A DNA stretch of 64,000 nucleotides from Rhodomicrobium lacus (GCF_003992725.1 NZ_RZNF01000002.1:186001-250000); one strand, 5' to 3'. Counted from the stretch's first letter, positions 8,890 through 17,711 are shown. The notes: generated by a model from the sequence alone, not told the origin. Translations and numbers: made by a program.

Positions 8890-9423
8890 TCAGACCTTTT
8901 TCCGGCCGTCCTCGATCGCCTTCAGAATAAGGTCGCGCGCTTCCGCCTCGCCGCCCCAACGGTCGATCTTCACCCACTTGCCGAGTTCGAGATCCTTGTA
9001 GTGTTCGTAGAAATGGGCGATGCGATTGCGAAGCATGTCCGGCAGGTCGGTATAGTCCCTGATGCCGCGATAGGTCGGCGAAATCTTGTCCGAGGGGACG
9101 GCGATGATCTTTTCGTCGCCGCCTGCTTCGTCGCGCATGTAGAGAACGCCGATGGGGCGGCAGTTGCAGATCGCACCCGGCACGATGGGACGGTTGTTCG
9201 CGATGAGCACGTCCAGCGGATCGCCGTCCTCGGACAGCGTATGCGGCACAAAGCCGTAATTGCCCGGATAATGCATCGCTGTATAGAGCATCCGGTCCAC
9301 GAAAAGCGTTCCCGATGGCTTGTCGAGTTCGTACTTGATCGGTTCGCCACCGATGGGAACCTCGACGAGCACGTTGATGTCGAAAGGCGGGTTGTTGCCG
9401 ATCGGGATGGAGTCGATGCGCAT
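8890..9423 (-). CDS. ppa: Inorganic pyrophosphatase (family I)
   Basis: 177 aa, the usual bacterial length. Signature EDGDPLDVL (about residues 65-73) contains the metal-binding aspartates, with YPGNYGFVP just before it and [10 protein letters not shown] near the C-terminus. Hydrolyses PPi to phosphate, drawing biosynthetic reactions forward. Single leftward gene; the 291 bases between it and the next gene hold nothing I recognise. Confidence 0.96.
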   Translation of the reverse strand: MRIDSIPIGNNPPFDINVLVEVPIGGEPIKYELDKPSGTLFVDRMLYTAMHYPGNYGFVPHTLSEDGDPLDVLIANNRPIVPGAICNCRPIGVLYMRDEAGGDEKIIAVPSDKISPTYRGIRDYTDLPDMLRNRIAHFYEHYKDLELGKWVKIDRWGGEAEARDLILKAIEDGRKKV

Positions 9424-9566
9424 TCGTTTGCCCTTGTGATAATTTGAGCGTGTCGTAGCGCAGTCGGAGCCGATTTTCCATCTTTTTGCGGCGATACGGC
9501 GCAGATAACCCTTGCGCCAGGCGAGCAGTTCTTTAGAAGCAGAAGACGGTGGGGGGAATGCTTTTT

Positions 9567-10073
9567 ATGCAACTTGAGCCGGTTTTCCCGATGCCCGCGC
9601 TTCGTTTGTTCTCTCTTGCTCTTGCGATGACGCTCGGCATAGCCGCTCCTGCGCTTGGCGGTGAGCCGCGAGAAATCAGGTCTTTCGTCAAGACAATATT
9701 CAAGGAAAAGATAGAGGACATAAAGACCGGCATATACTGCCGCGCCTTCTCCTGCGAGTTCGAGGTCGAAAGCTTTTTCGCGACCGAGACCGATCCGAAG
9801 ACCTACGCCCTTTCGACGACCGGTTGGCTCGAAGGCACGATTCCGGGGCTTCACGGCTCCGCCAGACGCGCGATGGGCCTTACCGCGAGCTATACGCGCG
9901 GAACCTGCATCGTGAAAGATGTGAAGCCGATCTTCGACAAGACCACGAACAACAACGGCTGGGGCGCGTCGAAGATCGAGGCCGTTTTCAAGCGCATCGA
10001 AATTCCCGCCGTGGTGGTGCTCACGCCGGAGGACTGCAAGAAGGTGGACGAGTTCGTCTTCGCGGGGTCGTAA
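9567..10073 (+). CDS. Secreted protein of unknown function
   Basis: 168 aa from ATG 9567, chosen because the GGGGGGA run at about 9551-9557 sits at ribosome-site distance; in-frame starts at 9558 and 9591 are alternatives. A signal peptide is clear: hydrophobic LFSLALAMTLGIAAPALG then GEPRE. The mature part has four cysteines (CRAFSC, later TCIV and DCKK), which could form two disulfides in the periplasm. Family not recognised. Single gene. Confidence 0.75.
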   Translation: MQLEPVFPMPALRLFSLALAMTLGIAAPALGGEPREIRSFVKTIFKEKIEDIKTGIYCRAFSCEFEVESFFATETDPKTYALSTTGWLEGTIPGLHGSARRAMGLTASYTRGTCIVKDVKPIFDKTTNNNGWGASKIEAVFKRIEIPAVVVLTPEDCKKVDEFVFAGS

Positions 10074-10165
10074 GCGAAACGGTGCAGGGCGTTTCGCGGC
10101 TTGTTTGAAGAGGCGAGCGCGCGCTCCCGGCTTTTGCGCGGGAACGCGGCGGATGCACTCCGCAA

Positions 10166-10912
10166 TCAAGCGCTGAGCTTTTCCATGACCTTGTCGCTCA
10201 TCTCGAAGTTCGCGTAGACCTTCTGCACGTCGTCGGAGTCTTCGAGCGAATCGATGAGTTTCAGAAGCTTCTCGCCCTTTTCCTCGTCCACCTCGACGGT
10301 GTTTTGCGGCCGCCAGCCGATGGATGCCGATTTTGCCGGACCGAACTTCTTTTCAAGCGCGGCCTGAACTTCGCTGAACGCGTCGATGGAGGTCGTCAGC
10401 CAGTGCGCTTCCGCGTCGGTCTCGCAATCGTCCGCGCCCGCCTCGATGGCGGCTTCCAGCATCTCCTCGGCGCTGCCGGCGGAAATCGGATATTCGATCT
10501 CGCCGACGCGGTCGAAACTGAACGACACCGCGCCCGTTTCGCCGAGGTTTCCGCCGTACTTGGTGAACAGCGAGCGCACCTCGCCCGCCGTGCGGTTGCG
10601 GTTGTCGGTCAGCGCTTCCACGATGATGCCGACGCCGCCGGGCGCGAAGCCTTCATAGCGCACCTCCACATAGTCCGCGCCGCCTGCTTCCTGGCTCTTC
10701 TTGATCGCGCGTTCGATATTGTCTTTCGGCATGTTCTGCGCACGGGCCGCGAGAATGGCGGTGCGAAGGCGCGGGTTCATGGCGGGGTCGGGAAGGCCGA
10801 CCTTCGCGGCGGCTGTGATTTCGCGCGCGAACTTGGAAAACATCTTCGAGCGCTTCGCGTCCTGAGCGCCCTTGCGATACATGATGTTCTTGAATTGCGA
10901 ATGCCCTGCCAT
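10166..10912 (-). CDS. yebC: YebC/PmpR family transcriptional regulator
   Basis: 248 aa. Family landmarks: N-terminal [10 protein letters not shown] with [10 protein letters not shown] and FSKFAREI, then [13 protein letters not shown] and GPGGVG-like [12 protein letters not shown]. Conserved cytoplasmic DNA-binding or translation-linked protein; the E. coli paralogues were first called regulators and have more recently been tied to relieving ribosome stalling. In alphaproteobacteria it often lies near ruvC, but no ruv gene is here. ATG at 10912 (MAGHSQF) is the family start; the frame upstream is open but not conserved-looking. Confidence 0.94.
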   Translation of the reverse strand: MAGHSQFKNIMYRKGAQDAKRSKMFSKFAREITAAAKVGLPDPAMNPRLRTAILAARAQNMPKDNIERAIKKSQEAGGADYVEVRYEGFAPGGVGIIVEALTDNRNRTAGEVRSLFTKYGGNLGETGAVSFSFDRVGEIEYPISAGSAEEMLEAAIEAGADDCETDAEAHWLTTSIDAFSEVQAALEKKFGPAKSASIGWRPQNTVEVDEEKGEKLLKLIDSLEDSDDVQKVYANFEMSDKVMEKLSA

Positions 10913-11082
10913 GGGTAGCCTTTGTGTTCGTCTCGAATTTTGTCCGCTGATTGGATGCGTTGTCGCAATTTTCGCGCGCGAGCACAAGATTTGCGTCACG
11001 CTTTTGCGTCTGGCGGGTGCGCGCATATCGAAAACCGGCCTGTGGCGCGCTTCTGGAGCGCCGAGGGGGCTCGTTGTCAGCG

Positions 11083-11099
11083 ATACCCCATGGTGGTAT
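11083..11099. promoter_or_regulatory. Candidate operator of the CsoR-type regulator
   Basis: Imperfect palindrome ATACC-(7)-GGTAT at 11083-11099, ending 9 bases before the csoR-like start codon. CsoR/RcnR-family operators are usually C/G-tract palindromes with TAC/GTA ends, so self-repression through this site is plausible. Pattern seen; binding is inferred. Confidence 0.45.
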
Positions 11100-11108
11100 G
11101 AATGCCCG

Positions 11109-11381
11109 ATGCAGGACGGCAAGGACAAGAGGCTGGGACGGCTGGCACGGATCGAGGGGCAGGTGCGCGGCATCGCGCGGATGGTCGCCGAGGATCGCTA
11201 TTGCATCGACATCATTACCCAGATCGCAGCGGTACAGGCAGCACTTCGCAAGGTCGAAAGCGAAATTCTTGAAAACCATGTGAGCCATTGTGTCGAGCAC
11301 GCCATCCAGAGCGGTAACGCCGAGGAACAGCGCAGAAAGGTTGCGGAACTCATGGAAGTGCTGAACCGTCGCACGCGCTGA
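11109..11381 (+). CDS. CsoR/RcnR-family metal-sensing repressor, copper-type ligands
   Basis: 90 aa all-helical DUF156 family repressor. The metal ligand set is C32, H57 and C61, i.e. C with +25 His and +29 Cys, the exact spacing of the Cu(I) X-H-C site of CsoR; FrmR and RcnR have other residues at the last position. So copper (or a related soft metal) is the predicted signal. Diverges from yebC, with a palindrome just upstream. No copper exporter follows; phoU is the next gene. A relic of a class III alcohol dehydrogenase lies about 1 kb downstream, which is the usual target of the FrmR subgroup, so that alternative deserves mention. Confidence 0.88.
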   Translation: MQDGKDKRLGRLARIEGQVRGIARMVAEDRYCIDIITQIAAVQAALRKVESEILENHVSHCVEHAIQSGNAEEQRRKVAELMEVLNRRTR

Positions 11382-11552
11382 CCGGTTGCGTTAAATTGGT
11401 GTTACGTTTCTGTCTTAAAGAAAGGCGATAGTGACAAGCGGACTCGGCTTCATCCAAAAAGGGGGTACAGGCGCATGGCGCTCTTCCCGTTCCTGGTCCG
11501 AATATCCAATGCATTTTCGCAGCCGAGCCGCCCTTCAAGAAGGAATAGGGAA

Positions 11553-12251
11553 ATGACTGCCCACACCGTCACCGCTTACGATCAGGAGCTCAAGGCTCTC
11601 GAAAACGCCATCGCCCGAATGGGGGGCCTTGCGGAGCAGCAATTGCGGCTTGTGCTTTCAGCCGTCACGGAAGCCGACCCGGAGAAGGCGATCAAGGTGA
11701 TCGCGGGCGATCAGGTGATCGACGCGGTGCAGCGCGAGGTCGAGGAGATGACGGTCCAGCTCATCGCGAGACGCCAGCCCGTTGCGGTGGACCTTCGCGT
11801 GGTGCTCGGCGCGCTCCGCATTGCAAGCGATCTCGAACGCATCGGCGATCTCTCGAAAAGCACGGCGAAGCGCCTCGCGCAGTTCGATGAAAAGGCGTGG
11901 CTTTCGCCGATGACGAGGAGCCTCACCGCTATCGGCGATCTCGCTCTTCTGCAGCTCAAGACGGTGCTCGACGCCTATTCGCAGCGCAATCTCGATCAGG
12001 CGCTTCTCGTGTGGAACCGCGATGAAGAGATCGATCGCCAGTATAACGCGCTCTTCCGCGAACTGCTCACCTACATGATGGAAGACCCGCGCACGATCAC
12101 TTTCTCCGCGCACCTCCTGTTCTGCGCGAAGAACATCGAGAGGATCGGCGATCATTGCACGAACATCGCGGAAATCGCGGCCTATATCATTACGGGCGAG
12201 CCGCTTGTCGAGAGCCGGCCAAGGGCGGATATTCCGCAAGCCGAAGGGTGA
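11553..12251 (+). CDS. phoU: Phosphate signalling regulator PhoU
   Basis: 232 aa made of two PhoU three-helix repeats, each with the metal-binding E/DxxxD-type motif (ASDLERIGDLSKS near residue 90; AKNIERIGDHCTNIAE near residue 195). Links the Pst phosphate transporter to the PhoR kinase and limits phosphate uptake, at the inner face of the membrane. ATG 11553 follows AAGGAATAGGGAA; an in-frame start 26 codons upstream is less likely. No pst or phoBR genes are adjacent, which is unusual because phoU normally closes the pst operon. Confidence 0.94.
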   Translation: MTAHTVTAYDQELKALENAIARMGGLAEQQLRLVLSAVTEADPEKAIKVIAGDQVIDAVQREVEEMTVQLIARRQPVAVDLRVVLGALRIASDLERIGDLSKSTAKRLAQFDEKAWLSPMTRSLTAIGDLALLQLKTVLDAYSQRNLDQALLVWNRDEEIDRQYNALFRELLTYMMEDPRTITFSAHLLFCAKNIERIGDHCTNIAEIAAYIITGEPLVESRPRADIPQAEG

Positions 12252-12789
12252 TCGGGACGCGCGCAAGCCGCAGGCATCGCAGATTTCCGGTCAAGGCTTT
12301 CCGGCTCGGCGCAAGCGAACGTCAATCCGTCGCGAGAGCTGCCGAATCGCGCGGGCGCCTCCGTTGAAAGGGCGCGCGACGACGTAAACTGTGCCTCACC
12401 ACGCGGGAATCGCAAAAGCGAAGGCATGATGGGACTGAAGGCGCGCGCCGCCGTCGCCTTTGAGCCGGGGACGGCGCCCGAAATCGTTCTGGACGGCTTC
12501 GACAGCGAAGGCATCTTCCGCCCATCCCCGGTCTTGAAGAGGCGCGTGTCGGCGCGGGCGAACAAATTTCGTCATGCCGCGCCACGACGCATCGATGAAG
12601 GGCGAGAGCGCTCCTTCGGTCGTGATATGCTGAGGATGGCAGGGCTGGCGGAGTCACGGGGTGGGGCACTGTGCTTCCAGTGGCGATTTTGCAACGATCC
12701 ATTCGGGACCGGTCTCAACCGCTAACTATAGGATGATCTCGATGCGGTGCGCCGTTGCCGAGCCCAAGCAGGGCGGTCATACTCTCCTT
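12252..12789. other. 538-base gap with only a gene relic
   Basis: Between phoU and the DUF2380-like gene. Apart from the alcohol dehydrogenase relic at 12426-12536 I see no complete gene, RNA or strong hairpin. The only open frame spanning most of it looks non-coding after the relic segment. Confidence 0.5.
12426..12536 (+). pseudogene. Relic of class III alcohol dehydrogenase (frmA/adhC type), 5' end
   Basis: The frame from ATG 12426 reads KARAAVAFEPGTAPEIV, closely matching the N-terminus of S-(hydroxymethyl)glutathione dehydrogenases (K-x-RAAVAFE-x-G-x-x-x-EIV). It then jumps to GFDSEGIF, which resembles the GADPEGIFP segment normally about 30 residues further on, so an internal deletion that removed the CxH zinc motif is likely. 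After that the frame is unlike any protein I know. A purine-rich site still precedes the ATG. Could be chance similarity, but the first 17 residues match too well for me to dismiss it. Confidence 0.45.
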
Positions 12790-13296
12790 ATGCGTGTGTT
12801 CGCTTCGGCTCTTGCCTTGTCCCTTTGTCTCACCGCCGGCGGTGTTTCGGCGGCGGAACGCGTTGCTGTCTTCGATTTCGAAATGGTCGATGCGAATTCC
12901 GATACCGCGAGCCTTGGCAGCCGTCCCGAAGAGGTAGAGAGGCTCAAGGCAGCGGCAGCCCGTTTTCGCGACGCTCTCGTCCGCACCGGCAAGTACGAGA
13001 TGGCCGATTTGAGCGCGGTGGAGCCATCCGCGCGTGCCTTCAATTTGAGCGCCTGCAACGGATGCGACGGCGCGCTCGCGCGAAAGGTCGATGCCGCGAT
13101 TTCCATCACCGGATCGGTGCAGAAAGTACAGGATGTCACGCGCGCCATGGCGATTTTCGTTCGCGATGTCGAAACCGGCAAGCTTCTCGCAAGCAAGAGC
13201 GTCGACATTCGCGAGGACACGGATGCGGGTTGGAATGGAGCGGTGGATAGTTTGGCCCAGACCTGCCTGCGGCACCTCGCTCTCGAGGACAATTGA
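12790..13296 (+). CDS. Secreted DUF2380/DUF3280-like protein next to pqqCDE
   Basis: 168 aa from ATG 12790. A signal peptide (FASALALSLCLTAGGVSAA) precedes ERVAVFDFEMVD, a strand typical of the curli-assembly/penicillin-lipoprotein-like 'AVFDFE' fold seen in DUF2380 and DUF3280 proteins. One CNGCDG pair near residue 85 could be a disulfide or metal site. Such proteins occur near quinoprotein dehydrogenase genes in methylotrophs, and pqqE lies just beyond in convergent orientation. Periplasmic; function unknown. An in-frame start at 12742 would place the signal peptide internally. Confidence 0.65.
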   Translation: MRVFASALALSLCLTAGGVSAAERVAVFDFEMVDANSDTASLGSRPEEVERLKAAAARFRDALVRTGKYEMADLSAVEPSARAFNLSACNGCDGALARKVDAAISITGSVQKVQDVTRAMAIFVRDVETGKLLASKSVDIREDTDAGWNGAVDSLAQTCLRHLALEDN

Positions 13297-13365
13297 GAAT
13301 GTAGCGGCTCCCTTGGGTCGGTTCGCCTGAAACGGGCTCGTTGCAAGCGAAGTCGTTCGTCCAGT

Positions 13366-14508
13366 TCATCGCACGGCGCCGTGGCCTTTTCCGATCCGAC
13401 GATACAGGAACGGTGGCGGCGCGGCGTTGCTCGCCTCGGCAAGTCCTGCCATCAGGCCGTGATGAGGCGAGAGGCTGCAGGCCGGGTCGGTGGCCTCCAC
13501 ATCGCCTGTCAACGCGAAAGCCTGACAACGGCACCCCCCGAAATCGACATCCCTGCGCGGGCAGGCGCGGCAGGGTTCCTTCATCCACTCGTCGCCGCGA
13601 AAGCGGTTGAACGCCGCGCCGTCATACCAGACTTCATCGAGTGACTTTTCCCTTACGTTGTAGAAGTGCAGGGGAAGGCTCTCGGCGGCGTGGCATGGAA
13701 GAGCCTTTCCGCCCGGCGTGATCGTGATCACGTCACGTGCCCAGCCGCCCATGCAGGGTTTCGGAAATTGCGCGTAGGTGTCCGGCGTAACGTAGTCGAT
13801 GTTGAGGACGCCCCTGAGGCGCTCGCGCGCGCTGCCGACGATAGCGGCTTCTTCGAGAACGGCGTCGTAGTCGGGCATCAGAGCCGCGCGGTTCTTCTCC
13901 GCCCAGCCGTAATATTGCACATGCGCGATTTCGAGGCGGTCCGCGTCCAGTTCGAGCGCAAGCTCGATCAGGCGCGCGGCTTGCCCGATGTTATGGCGGT
14001 GCGTCGGCGCGTTGAGCGTGAGCGGAAGGCCCGCTTCCCGCACCCATCGCGCAGCCACAAGCTTCTCCGCGAGGCTCCCTTTGTAGTTGCCGATGCGGTC
14101 GGAGGTTGCGGCGTCGAGCGCCTGAAAACTGAGTTGTACATGATCGAGGCCGCAATCGGCGAGCCGCCCCAGGCGTTCGCGCGTCAGCATTACGCCCGAA
14201 GTGATGAGATTTGTATAGATGCCGCGCGCGCTGAGCGCCGCCACGAAATCTTCCAGATCCGTCCGTAGCATCGGCTCTCCACCAGAAAGATGCACCTGAA
14301 GCACACCGAGATCCGCCGCCTGCGCGAACGCCGAAAGCCATTCGGCCGTGTCGAGTTCTTCCGCCGCTTTCAGAAGCTTCAGCGGATTCGAGCAATACGG
14401 GCATTGAAGAGGGCAGCGATGCGTCAATTCCGCGAGAAGGCCGAGCGGCGGCTCCGCGCGTGGGGCTTGGTTGGCTGTCACAGCGTCAACAGGCGTAAAT
14501 CCATCCAT
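13366..14508 (-). CDS. pqqE: PQQ biosynthesis radical SAM enzyme PqqE
   Basis: 380 aa. The radical SAM cluster motif is C32-x3-C36-x2-C39 (CPLQCPYC). The C-terminal SPASM region carries further cysteines (CMGG, LPCHA, CRAC, GGCRCQ, ACSL) for auxiliary Fe-S clusters. PqqE links the Glu and Tyr side chains of the PqqA peptide, held by PqqD. The start at 14508 overlaps the end of pqqD by 31 bases. Last gene of the leftward pqqC-D-E group. Confidence 0.96.
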   Translation of the reverse strand: MDGFTPVDAVTANQAPRAEPPLGLLAELTHRCPLQCPYCSNPLKLLKAAEELDTAEWLSAFAQAADLGVLQVHLSGGEPMLRTDLEDFVAALSARGIYTNLITSGVMLTRERLGRLADCGLDHVQLSFQALDAATSDRIGNYKGSLAEKLVAARWVREAGLPLTLNAPTHRHNIGQAARLIELALELDADRLEIAHVQYYGWAEKNRAALMPDYDAVLEEAAIVGSARERLRGVLNIDYVTPDTYAQFPKPCMGGWARDVITITPGGKALPCHAAESLPLHFYNVREKSLDEVWYDGAAFNRFRGDEWMKEPCRACPRRDVDFGGCRCQAFALTGDVEATDPACSLSPHHGLMAGLAEASNAAPPPFLYRRIGKGHGAVR

Positions 14509-14798
14509 TCCTGTATGAACTCCATCACATCGGTTTCGATGGTTTCGACCGGCGCGGCATATTCGGCGGCGAGTGTCGCCGACATGGCGGCAATCGTCCG
14601 TTCGCCATCACAGAGCTTCAGGGTTTCGACGGCGATGCCGTCCGGCCAGTAAACCCGCTCCGGCGCGAGCACGGCGTAGCGGCCCCGCACCGGATCGAAC
14701 TGCAAGCGCACATGACGCGGCATTCGGGGTGCGCTGTCCGCCGTCGCGACTGCGCGCGTGCGCGATGATAGGCGCGGCTCCTTCGTAGGGCGCGTCAT
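14478..14798 (-). CDS. pqqD: PQQ biosynthesis peptide chaperone PqqD
   Basis: 106 aa, with the usual core of about 90 preceded by a short polar tail. Contains the RiPP recognition element pattern: RLQFDPVRGRYAVLAPERV, then a long helical C-terminal half ending FIQEWMDLRLL. It binds PqqA and presents it to PqqE. ATG 14798 overlaps the pqqC stop by 4 bases (ATGA), so translation is coupled. Confidence 0.93.
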   Translation of the reverse strand: MTRPTKEPRLSSRTRAVATADSAPRMPRHVRLQFDPVRGRYAVLAPERVYWPDGIAVETLKLCDGERTIAAMSATLAAEYAAPVETIETDVMEFIQEWMDLRLLTL

Positions 14799-15577
14799 GG
14801 CTGGAAAGCTCCGGGCGCGACGAGCCCCGGCTCGACATAGGCGAGATGAAGCGCATCGAGTTGCGCCCAAAGCACTTGCGTCTTGAACAGAAGCGCATCC
14901 ACGACCGCCTGCTGCGCCTCCGCCGTGCGCGCGCGTTCCTTCACATAGTTGAGCGCGAACTCGACGTCGCGCGGGGCCTGATCGAGACGGCGCGTGAAAT
15001 AGCCCATCATCGCCTCGTCGATGAAATCGTAATTCGCGAGCATGCCGGAGATGCGTTCCGAATGGATGCCAGGCGCGAAAAGCTCGGTCAGCGAGGAGGC
15101 AATGCCTTCGAGGAGCGTTGTTTGGCGCACGAAATCGAGATAGGCGTCGCAGGCGAAGCGCGTGCCCGGAAGTATTCCGCGCGCGGAGACGACATAATCG
15201 CGCGGAAGGCCGAGCGCGTCGGTCAGGCGTAACCAGCGCGCGATGCCGCCCTCGTCGTCGCCGATGCCGTCATGATCGAAATAGCGCCGCCGCCATTCGA
15301 GGCGCATGGCGCGGTCGACCATCTTCGACATCAGCGCCGCATCCTTGCGCGGGATCGTGGCCTGATAATAATAGCGGTTCAGCGCCCACGCCCGCACCTG
15401 CTGCCTTGAGAGCTTGCCGCCATGCAGCAGTTTGTGAAACGGATGCAGATCGTGATAACGGCGCGCGCCGATTTCGCGCAGGAGAACTTCGAGGCCCTCC
15501 GGCGACAACCCGCCCGCAGGCACGGTCGTGTCGAGATCGGCGGCCGGGCTGGCCGACACGTTATCCGCCGCGCTCAT
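14795..15577 (-). CDS. pqqC: Pyrroloquinoline-quinone synthase PqqC
   Basis: 260 aa. Cofactor-free oxidase of the heme-oxygenase-like fold that makes the last ring closure and eight-electron oxidation giving PQQ. Family segments visible: RYHDLHPFHKLLHGGKL, WALNRYYYQ, IPRKDAA, RRRYFDHDG and FVRQTTLLEGIASSLTELFAP. The N-terminal 25 residues are low complexity. I place the start at ATG 15577; a GTG 15 bases upstream is possible. pqqA and pqqB are not upstream, where the ATP12 gene lies instead. Confidence 0.96.
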   Translation of the reverse strand: MSAADNVSASPAADLDTTVPAGGLSPEGLEVLLREIGARRYHDLHPFHKLLHGGKLSRQQVRAWALNRYYYQATIPRKDAALMSKMVDRAMRLEWRRRYFDHDGIGDDEGGIARWLRLTDALGLPRDYVVSARGILPGTRFACDAYLDFVRQTTLLEGIASSLTELFAPGIHSERISGMLANYDFIDEAMMGYFTRRLDQAPRDVEFALNYVKERARTAEAQQAVVDALLFKTQVLWAQLDALHLAYVEPGLVAPGAFQP

Positions 15578-15735
15578 TGTTCCAGTAGCCACGCTGTTTG
15601 ATGCCTCGTCCAGTCTCCGCCGAATCGCGTCGCGATAGGGCGCCGCCCGTGCGGGCGGGGGCTACTGGGACAAACCATTGCGAGCGAGTTGGTGCCATCC
15701 TGGCGGCACGCTCAGCTGGCGCGGACCGGCCGTGT

Positions 15736-16452
15736 TCAGGCGAGCGCGAAGAAACGCGACGCGTTTCTGAAATCGTCGAAACGGTGCTTGAGGCGCTCGG
15801 CGGCTTCGTAATCCTCGCCCCATTGCGCGGCCTGCCACGCGTCGTCGATATGCGCCGCAGCCCAGGTTGCGCCCGTATCGAGGAATCCGTCCACATGGGC
15901 GAGCGACAGAAGTGCGGAACCGGTCAGCGTCGTCATCATGTGAAGCGCGGCGAGCCGGAACGGCCCGAAGGCGGTCAGGGCGTTACGAATAGCGTCGATC
16001 GAGGCAGGCGGCTGCGCAATATGGCCGACGCCCGTGGTCACCTCGAAAGTCGCGTCGTAGGTGTCGCGGATGAAGGCGAGCACCGGGTCCCAAGTCTCCG
16101 CCTGCCGCGCGGCGAGTTCGACTGGAAACGGCGCGCGATAGCAGAGAAGGTCGCTTGCCGCGAAGGACACGATGTCTCCGACAACCTCGCCTTCGCGCGG
16201 CGCGACGGCATCAGCGGCGCTGTTGGCAAGCCGCGTGTAGAAAAGCCTGTGCGGCGCGATGGTTTCGCCTTGCCCGTTCCATTCTTCGGCGATGGCTTCG
16301 GCAAGCGCGCGCGTGGGGACAGCGAGCGGGCGACCGGCCGGGGTCTTTACGGCGCGCCCGTCGAGATGGATCTGGAACGAGCCGTTGTCCTGTTCGGCTA
16401 CGGTGGCGGCCTTGTAGAAGCGTTTGAGGGTCTTTTTGTCAGATGCGGTCAT
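15736..16452 (-). CDS. ATP12-family F1 ATP synthase assembly chaperone
   Basis: 238 aa. Family landmarks: KRFYKAATVAE near the N-terminus, then LDGRAVKTPAGRPLAVPT, EEWNGQGE, RLANSAADAV, and a late GSALLSLAHVDGFLD. Mitochondrial ATP12 shields the F1 alpha subunit during assembly; the alphaproteobacterial homologues are taken to do the same in the cytoplasm. Ends a leftward gene run, 10 bases after the squalene/phytoene synthase-like gene, with pqqC 158 bases further on. Confidence 0.93.
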   Translation of the reverse strand: MTASDKKTLKRFYKAATVAEQDNGSFQIHLDGRAVKTPAGRPLAVPTRALAEAIAEEWNGQGETIAPHRLFYTRLANSAADAVAPREGEVVGDIVSFAASDLLCYRAPFPVELAARQAETWDPVLAFIRDTYDATFEVTTGVGHIAQPPASIDAIRNALTAFGPFRLAALHMMTTLTGSALLSLAHVDGFLDTGATWAAAHIDDAWQAAQWGEDYEAAERLKHRFDDFRNASRFFALA

Positions 16453-16462
16453 CGTTCGTCCG

Positions 16463-17323
16463 TCAGAGTTTGTTGCGGCGCGCCGCGCGCCAGATGCGCC
16501 AGAGCCGGCCGAGCGGGTTGAGCGCGACCCTGTCGCGCAAGGGTTGAAAGTCCGGCGCCGCCATCACCTGAAGATAGGGGGCGACAAGCGTCAGGGGAAG
16601 AAAGGCCGCGCGAGCGTCCGGCGCGATGTTCGCCTGCATGTCTCGGAAACGCTGAAGCGCTGCTGCCGCCTCGTCTCGCAACTCTGCAAGCGCGGCCTGA
16701 AGCGCGCCGCTGTCCTCGCCGCGTCCCATGGCCTCGAAATCGACGCCCTTCTCTTCGAGAAGCGCAAGCGGCAGAGGGAGGCGTCCGCGCGCGACGGAGT
16801 CGGGGAGGCCGCGAAGCGTTTCGACGATGCCCAACGCGAGTCCGGCTTCGCGGGCAGCGCCTTTCGCGGCTTCGCTGCGGTCGCCGAGCGCTGCGGAGGC
16901 GAGTTCGAACAGCGCGCCCTGCGAATCGTCGATAAGCGCCGCAAATTCCGCATTGTCGGCGGGGCTGTCGCCAAAAAGCTCGGGCACGTGCTCGTCCACC
17001 ATCGCAAGGAGGCGCTCGCGCGGGAGATCATGCGCCATGATCGCGGCGTTCAGCGCGTCGGCGAGAGGATTGCCGGTCTTTTCGTTCGCCTCGCCGCTTT
17101 CGATCGCATCGTGCCACCATTTAAGGCGGATCTGTCCCGCCAGAGGTTCGCGCGCGACCGCAAGGACGTGATTCAGTTCGGAGTCGAAGGCATGGAGCGC
17201 GAAAAGAGCCGGGCGGGCGGCTTCGGGCGCGAACATAGCGGCCCAATAGCGGTCGCGGTCGCGCGAGCGGACGAGATCCGCCGCGCTTCGCCCGTCGTCG
17301 CGCGTGTCGGCGGCGGGCGACAT
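16463..17323 (-). CDS. Squalene/phytoene synthase-like protein (NDUFAF6-type)
   Basis: 286 aa from ATG 17323. It has the all-alpha squalene/phytoene synthase fold: DRDRYWAAMFAP at the start, LKWWHDAIE near residue 76, and later GLALGIVETLRGLP. The first Asp-rich motif (DxxxD) of true synthases is not conserved (HAFDSELNHV), arguing against prenyl condensation. Its place directly after an Mth938/DUF498 gene and secDF matches the alphaproteobacterial counterpart of mitochondrial NDUFAF6, a complex I assembly factor. A hopanoid or carotenoid role is the alternative. The gap to the preceding gene is only 4 bases. Confidence 0.82.
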   Translation of the reverse strand: MSPAADTRDDGRSAADLVRSRDRDRYWAAMFAPEAARPALFALHAFDSELNHVLAVAREPLAGQIRLKWWHDAIESGEANEKTGNPLADALNAAIMAHDLPRERLLAMVDEHVPELFGDSPADNAEFAALIDDSQGALFELASAALGDRSEAAKGAAREAGLALGIVETLRGLPDSVARGRLPLPLALLEEKGVDFEAMGRGEDSGALQAALAELRDEAAAALQRFRDMQANIAPDARAAFLPLTLVAPYLQVMAAPDFQPLRDRVALNPLGRLWRIWRAARRNKL

Positions 17324-17327
17324 GCGG

Positions 17328-17711
17328 TCAGCCTCGCGAGACCGGAAGCAGCGCGGCGGTAAAGCGGCGGCGCTCGGCGATGAGCACGTTGTAGGTGCGG
17401 CAGGCAGCGGCGGTGTCCATCGTTTCGAGGCCGAGGCCGCGTTTTTCGATCTGCCGCGCGAAGGCGGGCGAGACAAAACGCAAGTTTGCGCCGGTGCCGT
17501 AGAGCAGGAAATCGCCGGGCGTTTCGCGCGTATCGAGAAAGCCGAGAATGTCGGTTTCCCGCGTGTCTTCGGTCGCTGCGGCCCACGCGAAGACTTCGGC
17601 GGCCGAGATGAGGAACGCCGTATCGCGGATCTTACCCGCGAATTGCAGCGCGCCACCCGGCGTCAAGGAGACGGGTGCGCGCGGGCCAAGGCGTGTCAGG
17701 GAACCGCTCAT
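17328..17711 (-). CDS. Mth938/DUF498 protein (NDUFAF3-like)
   Basis: 127 aa, the full length of this single-domain family. Readable core: GGALQFAGKIR, FLISAAEVFAWA, FLLYGTGAN, FVSPAFARQIEKRGLGLETMDT and RTYNVLIAERR. The mitochondrial member, NDUFAF3, is needed for complex I assembly. Here it sits 14 bases after secF and 4 bases before the squalene/phytoene synthase-like gene, so an operon is nearly certain. The bacterial role in NADH dehydrogenase assembly is inferred from family and context. Confidence 0.9.
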   Translation of the reverse strand: MSGSLTRLGPRAPVSLTPGGALQFAGKIRDTAFLISAAEVFAWAAATEDTRETDILGFLDTRETPGDFLLYGTGANLRFVSPAFARQIEKRGLGLETMDTAAACRTYNVLIAERRRFTAALLPVSRG

